64,000 bases of DNA from Alphaproteobacteria bacterium (GTDB taxonomy: Bacteria > Pseudomonadota > Alphaproteobacteria > SMXP01), in contig JANQPV010000026.1 in NCBI GenBank assembly GCA_028285305.1, forward strand, positions 62,001-126,000, read 5' to 3'. Shown in pieces: positions 8,161-15,465 of the stretch; within the stretch, counting starts at the first letter, position 1; every line of letters begins with the position of its first letter. The notes under the pieces are model-generated. The model was not told the origin of the DNA. It ran no database searches and saw only the letters and a list, made by a program, of their open reading frames with translations. The translations under genes and the position numbers were made by a program.

Positions 8161-9720
8161 CTACACAAACAATGTATCGAAATCGAAGGTGCCGTTGAGG
8201 AAGCTGAACTCCTCGACATTGTCGACGTCGATAAGGGTGTTTACGCCCGTGATCGTGCCCGTATCGCCTCCCGTGGCGGCGAAATCGTAATCCCAAGAAA
8301 AACCTCGAAGGATCAGACGGTCGTTGTCCGCCCCGCCATCGATCGTGCCGGTACCGTTTTGGATATTGAAGACATCATCGCCGCCATTGCCATTCAACGT
8401 GGCATTTCGAATGCCTTGGCTCGCCCCGCTCGCATTGACCCTGTCGTTGCCTGCGCCCAATGTGACAGTCGCTTCCACAATCCCATCGGAGGTGCCTCCT
8501 CCGATCGCGACGAGCCCGCCAATCGCGGTGACAACATCATCGTCGCCGCCGGTATTGATGCTGCCCCCAGAAATCCCATCGCCTTCGGCGAAATCCAAGA
8601 ACAATCCTGACACATTGGCTTGTGCGTGGACCACGTCCTCTCCGGCGCCGGTGTTTACATCAGCAGACTCAAAGCCGCTGATGTTTCGCAGACTGCTGTT
8701 AAAGCCGCCGGAGGCCGACGCAACCCCCTTCACAATGTCGTCGCCGCTGCCGGTGTTCAACGTTGTGCTGTCAAGTCCGTCGTTAAAGGCTGTCGCATCG
8801 GCGCCCACACTCACCGAACTCGTCGCAGTCACCTTATCGTTGCCGCCACCCGTAGCGATCGTGCTGCTATTAATACCCTGACTGAACACTTCGAGGTTAT
8901 TGCCGGCAACAACAGAAGCATTTCCTGAGATCTGATCGGCTTCGCCGTCGGTGTCAATATCGACGACAAAAAGACCGTCCGCGAATATGTCGGCATCGGA
9001 CCCAGTTCCGTTCCCGGCCCATACATTGGCTTTGCCGGTGATGACATCTTTGTCCCCCCCGGTGGTGAGGGAGGTCAATTGTATGCCGCGGACGAACATA
9101 TCATCAACAAAGTTGCCGTCCGTCAGCTCGCCGTTCCCGGTGATGGTATCGCGACCCGGCCCCGTCGTTATTTCACCGCCGTCGATACCGACGGTAAAAT
9201 CACTCTCTCCATGCGAAACCGCTTTCCCCAGAACAGTGTCATTGCCGCCGCCCGTATTGAGTGAATTCACCTCAATACCGGTGACGTCCGCATCATCGCC
9301 TCGAAAGCGCGCCACGCCTTCCACACGATCGTTGCCGGCACCCATATCGATCGTTGTTCCCTGATCACCGAAAATGCCGACCAGATCGGCATCGCTGTCT
9401 ACGCTGTCTGAGTAGTTGATCGATCCCTTCAGCACGTCCCTGCCGGCGCTCATCGACAAATCCGCCCCGACATCAATTCCTTTAACCGTGACCGGATCAG
9501 TCGTGGAGATGTCTCCGCTCAGCTCACTGATAATGTGGTCTGACCCACCAAGGGTGTCCACAGCCCCCGAATTGAAGATGCCTTCAAACTCACCGCCTGT
9601 GGTCACGTCGACGGTGTCTCTGACTCTCACCGAATCCGCGTTGGGGGTGAAGCTCTCAGAGGAAAGATCAAAGGGCGCAGACTCGGAATCGAAAATGGAA
9701 AAAATATCAAACAACGGCAT
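8161..9720 (-). CDS. Long-period RTX-like secreted protein
   Basis: A 519-residue protein unlike the four neighbours in sequence but similar in design. About 13 glycine/aspartate motifs of the form TGxGxDxVxG occur (NTGGGNDTVLG, TTGPGRDTITG, ATGGGNDKVTA, NTGSGDDIVKG, NTGAGEDVVHA), each followed by a variable stretch and often Gly-Ile. They recur every 30-45 residues rather than every 9. This suggests a beta-helix with one calcium site per long turn. No Sec signal peptide, no cysteine. It ends FSFLNGTFDFDTLFV, a type I-like C-terminus. The start is supported by GGGGAG 7 nt upstream of the ATG. It runs against the RTX paralogues. Function unknown. Confidence 0.8.
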   Translation of the reverse strand: MPLFDIFSIFDSESAPFDLSSESFTPNADSVRVRDTVDVTTGGEFEGIFNSGAVDTLGGSDHIISELSGDISTTDPVTVKGIDVGADLSMSAGRDVLKGSINYSDSVDSDADLVGIFGDQGTTIDMGAGNDRVEGVARFRGDDADVTGIEVNSLNTGGGNDTVLGKAVSHGESDFTVGIDGGEITTGPGRDTITGNGELTDGNFVDDMFVRGIQLTSLTTGGDKDVITGKANVWAGNGTGSDADIFADGLFVVDIDTDGEADQISGNASVVAGNNLEVFSQGINSSTIATGGGNDKVTATSSVSVGADATAFNDGLDSTTLNTGSGDDIVKGVASASGGFNSSLRNISGFESADVNTGAGEDVVHAQANVSGLFLDFAEGDGISGGSINTGGDDDVVTAIGGLVAIGGGTSDGIVEATVTLGAGNDRVNASGASQGIRNATLNGNGGDDVFNIQNGTGTIDGGADNDRLILRGFSWDYDFAATGGDTGTITGVNTLIDVDNVEEFSFLNGTFDFDTLFV

Positions 9721-10125
9721 GTGAAATCTCCCCTCTATGTGGCCGCGGGCGGACCCGTAAAGGCCAGACTATCGCTGCCAATACAGAGAGCAAGTCACAG
9801 TTCGCGGCCGGTCAAAAAAAGAGCGCAAGTTTCGTGTCCGACGCGAAAAGCTTCTCCCCGGTACACATCCTTTGGTTGCACCTATGGCTAATGCCTATTT
9901 TCTAGTCAGCATACCGAAGGATATGACATCGCCTGTGGCAAAAGTTCGACGCAAATCTTAACTGTCAAATGCCCGTCGCGAGCGAGAACAGCCTACATAG
10001 AAACTCGCCATCAAGAGATGAAAAGCAGCACAAAACTAAACCAGATGCGACTTTTCAGCGGGCGGGGCATCCGCTATATCTTGCAACGGGACCTGCGCGG
10101 TTAAAAGTTCAGAGGAGTATGAGTG
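9721..10125. other. Intergenic region between divergent RTX genes
   Basis: About 400 nt without a credible gene. It must hold the promoters of the long-period RTX gene (leftward) and paralogue 4 (rightward). The only clear elements are the Shine-Dalgarno of the leftward gene just after 9720 and the AGAGGAGTATGAGTG leader ending at 10125. The short open frame at 9969-10151 reads as non-protein-like sequence. Confidence 0.4.
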
Positions 10126-11145
10126 ATGGCCAATATCGACGGTACAAATAGTAACGACTTTCTGATCGGCGACATCGACTTCTTCGGCAGCGATGACGAC
10201 ACGATAAATGGTTTGGATGGGGACGATATCATTAAGCCGGGAGACGGCATCGATGACATCGACGGTGGCGCTGACACGGACACGCTGGATTACAGTTTCG
10301 GTCTGTTCGCAGGTGGACCGACCGAAGGGGTCGACCTCAACTTAGAACTGGGCATCGAACGGAACGACGGTTTCGGCAATACAGGCACCATTTCGAATGT
10401 GGAAAACGTCATCGGCTCGAGATTCAACGATCTTATCGAAGGGGATACCGGCAACAATGTTCTGAGCGGCGGTGCAGGAGATGACGATATTTTCGGTGAC
10501 GAAGGAAATGACACCCTAAACGGAGGTGCAGGAAACGATGATCTGTTCGGCGATGAAGGAGACGACATCCTGAATGGAGGACCTGGAAATGATAAGCTCT
10601 TCAGTGGTGAAACGACGGTCGAAGACATCCTAAACGGGGGCACAGGGGATGATGAGCTCTTCGGCGCGAACGGTACCGACATCTTGAACGGCGGCGCCGG
10701 AGATGATTTCCTTTCGGGGTCGGACGATAACGACACACTGAACGGTGGCCTCGGGAATGACACGCTGGAGGGCGGCGCGGGCCAAGACACCCAAACCGGA
10801 GGGCTAGGCGATGACCTCTTTGTGTACTTTGGAATTCGATCCACCAATCTAGGTACTGACGAAATCACAGACTTTCAAGACGACGGCGGCTTTCTGGGAT
10901 TTCTCAACACTCTGACGGGCGAAGACCAGCTCGAGTTCACCGTACCAGACGCACAACCAAACGATCAGCTCGTCGCAGAACGCAACGGCGATACGTTGGA
11001 TGTATTCCTCGATACTGACGGTGATTTGGGTACAGACGGCGACCGCACCAGCTTCGTATCGATCCAGTTCGCCTCTTCCTTCATTGTCGATAATATCGAC
11101 GAAAATGATCTGTCAGCCAACAGCGACGACGTGATTTTTCTGTGA
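10126..11145 (+). CDS. RTX calcium-binding secreted protein, paralogue 4
   Basis: A 339-residue family member. The N-terminal block (MANIDGTNSNDFLIGDIDFF, GTISNVENVIGSRFND) is very close to paralogues 1 and 2. The core has about 13 repeats, with an unusual run where FGDEGNDTLNGGAGNDDL is followed by a similar unit (FGDEGDDILNGGPGNDKL), then an off-register insert (FSGETTVEDILNGG). The C-terminal domain has DEITDFQDDGGFLGFLNTLT, LDTDGDLGTDGDRTSF, SIQFASSFIVDNIDE and the end SDDVIFL. The leader AGAGGAGTATGAGTG precedes the ATG. No cysteine. It is separated from paralogues 1-3 by the opposite-strand RTX gene. Predicted type I-secreted calcium-binding protein. Confidence 0.87.
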   Translation: MANIDGTNSNDFLIGDIDFFGSDDDTINGLDGDDIIKPGDGIDDIDGGADTDTLDYSFGLFAGGPTEGVDLNLELGIERNDGFGNTGTISNVENVIGSRFNDLIEGDTGNNVLSGGAGDDDIFGDEGNDTLNGGAGNDDLFGDEGDDILNGGPGNDKLFSGETTVEDILNGGTGDDELFGANGTDILNGGAGDDFLSGSDDNDTLNGGLGNDTLEGGAGQDTQTGGLGDDLFVYFGIRSTNLGTDEITDFQDDGGFLGFLNTLTGEDQLEFTVPDAQPNDQLVAERNGDTLDVFLDTDGDLGTDGDRTSFVSIQFASSFIVDNIDENDLSANSDDVIFL

Positions 11146-11181
11146 GCGAGTCGGATCAAGGCGCGGCGTAAAGGTACAATC

Positions 11182-11313
11182 GTCATTGCGAGCAGCGCTC
11201 GCGCTGCGAGGCAATCCAGTCGGGTTGGCGGCCACCATTGCCTACCCGGCTTACGTCACTCAGGCGTCACACACCCTGGATCGCCGCGCCGCTTACAGCG
11301 GCGCGCGATGACT
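11182..11313. repeat. Palindromic repeat element, family A, copy 2
   Basis: About 132 nt. The left end is GTCATTGCGAGCAGCGCTC and GCTGCGAGGCAATCCAG; the right end is CTGGATCGCCGCGCCGCT and GGCGCGCGATGAC. The two ends are imperfect inverted repeats, so the whole can fold back on itself. The core differs from copy 1. It lies between convergent genes (RTX paralogue 4 and the MOSC gene), where it could also end transcription. Confidence 0.75.
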
Positions 11314-11323
11314 GTGGTGCACA

Positions 11324-12181
11324 CTAATCCGTCAGCTCCGCCTCGTCCCCGGCCTTAACGACGCCCGGCTCTAAGACGCTGGCATAGATCCCCAAATTGC
11401 CGTCGGTCTTGCGGACCATAGTGCGCATCACGTTGGAATCCTTGGGTAACTCGCCAATCGGGTGAGTGGTCATCTGACAGCGGGGGCATACCAGTTCTAG
11501 TTTTAAGAGCGCCGAGCCGACTTTCAATTTCTTGCCCTCCCAGGCAAATTCCGGATACGGATCTTGGGAGTCACTATCCAAAAGGATGTTCGGCCGGAAC
11601 CGGCGCACGTCGATGGCGCTGTCCGGCGCCTCTTTGGCCAAACTGTCGAGCGACTGCTTCGTCATGATCAGGAGTGGATAGGCATCGAAATAAGTTCCGG
11701 GCGGCGATTCGAACTCAACCAGCGTTTCGGGAAATCTCGACAAATCCGGCAGCGGCTCATCAGGCGTTCGCGCGAAAACCCGGCGCAGCTCCGTTTCCAT
11801 ATCCTCTTCGACCGGCCCGCCCCGTCGATAGTGATCGAGCGCATCGGAGGGAAGCAATGGCCAGAAAGAAACAGACGTACCCACCAGATCGGAGAGGGCG
11901 GCCGCGACCGCGTCATCTCCGGTCGACAAAGTCCGGCCCGAAGGAAGCACAATTTCCGCCGGAGACGAACCCGTCGCCGCGGGTTCTTGCAGGTACCGGG
12001 CTTTGCATTGCATGAGCTCCGCGAACCGTTTCGCCCCGCGGATGCCGCCCCGCTCCTCATCGCGCACCGCCCAAGCCCGGTCACCGGGCACACCGTTCTT
12101 ACCAATGGTAAGCTCTGGCAGGTGCTCACCCCCCATGCTTTTTACCGGATACCGATAAAGATCCGTAACATTCGCGCGCAT
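11324..12181 (-). CDS. MOSC domain protein (mARC-like)
   Basis: A 285-residue protein with an N-terminal MOSC beta-barrel (VTDLYRYPVKSMGGEHL, GVPGDRAWAV) and a C-terminal MOSC domain containing RRFRPNILLD and the conserved cysteine motif VCPRCQMTTHP. In mARC/YcbX relatives the corresponding cysteine binds molybdenum cofactor and the enzyme reduces N-hydroxylated compounds; that role here is inference. The start is the ATG at 12181, 4 nt after the stop of the SDR gene, so the two are probably translationally coupled; an upstream in-frame extension (MWWWTEDLQRWW) overlaps the SDR and is not credible. Confidence 0.88.
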   Translation of the reverse strand: MRANVTDLYRYPVKSMGGEHLPELTIGKNGVPGDRAWAVRDEERGGIRGAKRFAELMQCKARYLQEPAATGSSPAEIVLPSGRTLSTGDDAVAAALSDLVGTSVSFWPLLPSDALDHYRRGGPVEEDMETELRRVFARTPDEPLPDLSRFPETLVEFESPPGTYFDAYPLLIMTKQSLDSLAKEAPDSAIDVRRFRPNILLDSDSQDPYPEFAWEGKKLKVGSALLKLELVCPRCQMTTHPIGELPKDSNVMRTMVRKTDGNLGIYASVLEPGVVKAGDEAELTD

Positions 12182-12185
12182 TTGT

Positions 12186-12953
12186 CTAATACCCCACCAT
12201 CTTTGTAAATCCTCCGTCCACCACCACATTGGCGCCGTTGACCCAACTGGCTGCCGGACTGCACAGAAAAACGGCTACATTCGCGACCTCTTCCGCCGAA
12301 CCCAGACGCTCCATCGGGTGTTGGAGCCGATCGCGCTCATAAAGCTCAAAGGCGTTCTCTTTGATCCCGTGCCATGCGCCCCCTTCAATATAAATCGGCC
12401 CCGGCGAGACGACGTTGGAGCGGATCCCTTCCGCCCCCAGCCGCTGAGCCAGCTGAGCCGAAAAGTTGATGACGGCCGCTTTCACCATGCCATAGCTGGG
12501 ACTGATCGGCATATCATGATGTTCAACCGCTGTGATCGTCGCGATCTGTAAGATAGCGGGCGCTTCTGACTTCTTGAGATAGGGTTTTGCCGCATCCACC
12601 ATCGCGACAGCGCTGAGGACATCCGTGTCAAAACTTTTCTGCCAAGAGTCTTTTTCCCAGTCCATCTGGGCCGAAGCGCTGGCATTATTGACGACGATGT
12701 CAATCCCTCCAAGCTCCGCCGCCGCTCTTGCAACCCAGGATTTCACCGCCTCAAAATCACCGGCGTCCAAAGCATCGCTTGTCACTTTGCCTTTCGCCGA
12801 CAGTTCTTTTGAAGCGGCTTCAACACCCGCTCTGTCTCGTGCGAAAAATCCAACCGATGCACCCTCATCCAAAAGCTTATTGGCGATGGCGAGACCGATC
12901 CCCTTACTTCCACCAGAAATAATGGCCTTCTTTCCTTTGAGCCCAAGATCCAT
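12186..12953 (-). CDS. Short-chain dehydrogenase/reductase
   Basis: A 255-residue classical SDR. The cofactor motif is SGGSKGIG (residues 14-21), the NAG-type motif is VVNNASAS, and the catalytic YxxxK is YGMVK, with a serine just before the tyrosine. The C-terminus has NVAVFLCSPAASWVNGANVV and VVDGG, a typical ending. The nicotinamide site serine usually found in ISS is replaced locally by IATITA, so the exact catalytic serine needs alignment. It is the first gene of a two-gene unit with the MOSC protein. Substrate unknown. Confidence 0.9.
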   Translation of the reverse strand: MDLGLKGKKAIISGGSKGIGLAIANKLLDEGASVGFFARDRAGVEAASKELSAKGKVTSDALDAGDFEAVKSWVARAAAELGGIDIVVNNASASAQMDWEKDSWQKSFDTDVLSAVAMVDAAKPYLKKSEAPAILQIATITAVEHHDMPISPSYGMVKAAVINFSAQLAQRLGAEGIRSNVVSPGPIYIEGGAWHGIKENAFELYERDRLQHPMERLGSAEEVANVAVFLCSPAASWVNGANVVVDGGFTKMVGY

Positions 12954-13046
12954 ACACCGTCTCCTTATTCTTTATCCGAAAGAACGCTAATGCGGACGGC
13001 TTCAACTGCAAAGCCCTTTTGAGGAGTACAACAGGGATTGACACAC

Positions 13047-13595
13047 TCAAGCGAATGGCACGGCGGCTTTGATGATACGAGACATGGCGGCGTCAAACTC
13101 CTCCCCGTTTTGACATGTCACCATGAGCCCCTTCGAAGAAGTAATGAGGACAAACGCAATCTCTTTGGCTTCTTTGGCGGTCAAACCCAAACGGTCTTTC
13201 AGAAACCGAATCAGCGCCATCTCGAAAACGACATCCGGATTGCTTTTTGACTCTCGTACGGCATCCATTCCCATGTCCACAAGTTCCGAACCAAAGGGAG
13301 CATTCTTTAGGAATCCAACGAGATCGCCCGATTTGCGAGCAAATGCATTCTTTAGGCACCGCTCAGCGGAGGTCGTTTCAACATTTAGTTCGATCACGGT
13401 ACGCTTCACAATGTCGTTCGCGAACTCGACCGCAGCCCAATCGCGGATGGCTTCTTTCGATCCAAACCGCGCATAGAGAGTCTGTCGCGATACGCCGGCT
13501 GCCTCTGCAATGTCTCCCATCGACGCCTTCTTAAACCCGATACGGGCAAAAACGTCGACGATAGCCGCCACGGTGTCCTGATCAGTCATAGCCAT
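13047..13595 (-). CDS. TetR/AcrR family transcriptional regulator
   Basis: A 182-residue regulator. The helix-turn-helix is near residues 25-50 (SMGDIAEAAGVSRQTLYARF, then GSKEAI), the standard TetR N-terminal DNA-binding domain. The rest is the variable ligand-binding helical domain, with no recognisable ligand signature. It diverges from the SDR at 13662, and the short region between them carries a palindrome (13598-13623) that is probably its operator, implying repression of the SDR and of itself. A second in-frame ATG at 13589 could be the real start. Confidence 0.9.
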   Translation of the reverse strand: MAMTDQDTVAAIVDVFARIGFKKASMGDIAEAAGVSRQTLYARFGSKEAIRDWAAVEFANDIVKRTVIELNVETTSAERCLKNAFARKSGDLVGFLKNAPFGSELVDMGMDAVRESKSNPDVVFEMALIRFLKDRLGLTAKEAKEIAFVLITSSKGLMVTCQNGEEFDAAMSRIIKAAVPFA

Positions 13596-13597
13596 AC

Positions 13598-13623
13598 TTT
13601 ACAACTTGGACAAAATTTGTAAA
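13598..13623. promoter_or_regulatory. Candidate TetR-family operator
   Basis: Inverted repeat TTTACAA (13598-13604) and TTGTAAA (13617-13623), with 12 nt between the arms. It lies in the roughly 66-nt gap between the divergent TetR and SDR genes. AACTTGG also occurs twice as a direct repeat (13603-13609, 13622-13628). The size and position fit a TetR-dimer site; binding is inferred. Confidence 0.55.
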
Positions 13624-13661
13624 CTTGGTATTAGTTGGCCAATCATCGGAGAATTCGCTGC

Positions 13662-14603
13662 ATGTCAAAATCAAGCAAATCATCACGTGTGCGCAATTGG
13701 ACACCGAAACAACTCCCGGACCTATCGGGAAGAAGGTATGTGATTACCGGTGGTAACAGCGGCATCGGTTATGAGGCGGCACGAATCCTTGGTGAAGCCG
13801 GTGCGGATGTGACTTTGGCCTGCCGCTCGCCCGAAAAGGCTGAAAAGGCCCGTCAGCAATTGGAACCCATCGTAAAAGGCAAAGTCGATGTGGTCGAACT
13901 CGACCTGACGGACCTCTCGTCCATTCGGGCCGCTGCCGAAACCATCCGAGGGCAGATGGACTCCCTGGACGCTCTCATCAACAATGCGGGCATCATGCAA
14001 ACGCCCGAGAGAAAAACAAAAGACGGCTTCGAACTCCAGTTCGGGACAAACCACTTAGGGCATTTTCTTCTCACCAGCCTTTTGATGGATTTGGTAGAAT
14101 CGGCCGAAGGCCGTGTCGTACAAATTGCCAGCATCGCCCACAAGTTTGGGCGAATCCATCTGGACAATCTTATGCTCGAAGGCGCCTACGAGCCCAGCAA
14201 AGCGTACGGTCAATCAAAGCTTGCCAACATGCTGTTCGCCTTCGAACTGGACCGGCGCTTAGAAGCAACCGGCGCCAACTCCATCGCCCTCGCCGCCCAT
14301 CCCGGTTATTCCGCCACAGAGTTACAAAGTACCGGCCCCGAGGGATTGTTGAACTTCATCTACAAATTCACCAACGCCCTGATGGCCCAGCCCGCCGCCA
14401 AAGGAGCGATCCCGACTGTTCTGGCAGCAGCGGGAACGGAAGCGCAGCGGCGCGGCTATTACGGTCCAACCGGCTTCGGCGAAGCGGTTGGCCCTGTCGG
14501 TAATGCCCAAATCTCTAGGGCCGCCAAGGACGAAAACGTCGCGAAAGCATTGTGGGAAAAGAGCGAGGACTTATTGGGAGAAAAATTCAGACTTCCCGCC
14601 TAA
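13662..14603 (+). CDS. Short-chain dehydrogenase, retinol dehydrogenase-like
   Basis: A 313-residue SDR. The cofactor-binding TGGNSGIG lies near residue 34, with NNAGIM (about 111-116), the FGTNHLGHFLLT signature and catalytic YGQSK. The length and the FGTNHLGHF motif fit the RDH/WW-oxidoreductase-like group, often NADP-dependent enzymes acting on lipophilic alcohols or ketones. The start ATG at 13662 has GGAG about 10 nt upstream; a TTG at 13635 is upstream but lacks support. It is divergent from the TetR gene and probably controlled by it. Substrate unknown. Confidence 0.88.
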   Translation: MSKSSKSSRVRNWTPKQLPDLSGRRYVITGGNSGIGYEAARILGEAGADVTLACRSPEKAEKARQQLEPIVKGKVDVVELDLTDLSSIRAAAETIRGQMDSLDALINNAGIMQTPERKTKDGFELQFGTNHLGHFLLTSLLMDLVESAEGRVVQIASIAHKFGRIHLDNLMLEGAYEPSKAYGQSKLANMLFAFELDRRLEATGANSIALAAHPGYSATELQSTGPEGLLNFIYKFTNALMAQPAAKGAIPTVLAAAGTEAQRRGYYGPTGFGEAVGPVGNAQISRAAKDENVAKALWEKSEDLLGEKFRLPA

Positions 14604-14718
14604 CCCCTTCAAACTATTGACAGTTTCGGACCTAATTCGAAGGGTTGGACGACGGTCGACGTTCTCACCGCCAAAATCCCATTTCCCCTCGCTCGCGCTT
14701 TGTTCTAAGAACGGCGCC

Positions 14719-15465
14719 ATGAAGAAACTCTCTCGGGCTGCATTCGAAAACCCCATCGTTCAGGGGCTTTTGAGCCGCATCGGTGCCACGTACATCAGGT
14801 TCGTTCATGCAACGACGCGGTGGAACTACGTCAACCGAGAAGCCCCGGCGCAGCGCATCTCTGCGGGCGAACCCTTTGTCCTCGCCGCCTGGCACGGCCG
14901 CATCGGTATGCTCGTTTACACCTTTGAAGGACCGGCGCCCCAAATGCATCCCCTTATTTCCGACCACCGGGATGGAGAATTGATCACTCGAACCATCGAG
15001 CATTTTGGCTATCGGACGATTAGAGGATCGTCGAACGACGAAAAAAAGGGCAAAGACAAGGGCGGCGCGAGAGCGCTTCGGCAAATGGTAAAGGCTCTTA
15101 GAAGCGGTGAATATGTGTGCGTCACACCTGACGGCCCCCGGGGCCCGCGCATGCGCATGAAAGAAGGTCTCTTGACACTGGCTTATCTTTCAAAGGCACC
15201 GATCGTTCCCGTTGCCTATTCGGTGAAGCGCCGCATTGTTCTGAACTCTTGGGATCGCTTCATCGTACCGCTGCCCTTCAATCGGGGCATTATAGTCTGG
15301 GGCGATCCTATGCACTTTGACAGACCCGATGATGAAAGTTCGTCCACATATCATCTGCGTAGCATGGAGGACGCCCTGAACGCGGTCACGCGCCAAGCCG
15401 ATGAAGCGGTTGGAGGAGAAGTCATCGAGCCTGCGGGCCTTCTCGGGTCACCCAAATCTGCATGA
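14719..15465 (+). CDS. DUF374 lysophospholipid acyltransferase-like protein
   Basis: A 248-residue protein of the DUF374 acyltransferase-like group found beside Kdo transferase genes. Motifs: VLAAWHGRIGML (the His of the acyltransferase HX4-type site), ISDHRDGELI, RGSSNDEK and VTPDGPRGPR. It ends in an ATGA overlap with waaA, so it is co-translated. The open frame extends upstream to 14488 but that part overlaps the SDR and is not protein-like. Probably acts on a lipid A precursor or lysophospholipid at the inner membrane; the exact acceptor is unproven for this family. Confidence 0.88.
   Translation: MKKLSRAAFENPIVQGLLSRIGATYIRFVHATTRWNYVNREAPAQRISAGEPFVLAAWHGRIGMLVYTFEGPAPQMHPLISDHRDGELITRTIEHFGYRTIRGSSNDEKKGKDKGGARALRQMVKALRSGEYVCVTPDGPRGPRMRMKEGLLTLAYLSKAPIVPVAYSVKRRIVLNSWDRFIVPLPFNRGIIVWGDPMHFDRPDDESSSTYHLRSMEDALNAVTRQADEAVGGEVIEPAGLLGSPKSA

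Noticed and set aside
8324-8881. Long plus-strand frame opposite the long-period RTX gene, rich in Ser and Pro
   Set aside because: It is the antisense of a Gly/Asp/Thr-rich coding sequence; such shadows arise from repeat composition.
13598-13623. The palindrome as part of a transposon end
   Set aside because: It is short, single copy, and lies exactly in a TetR divergent promoter, which explains it better.
4182-14718. Type I secretion genes (ABC transporter, membrane-fusion protein, TolC) for the RTX proteins
   Set aside because: None is present in the window; the transporter must be encoded elsewhere.
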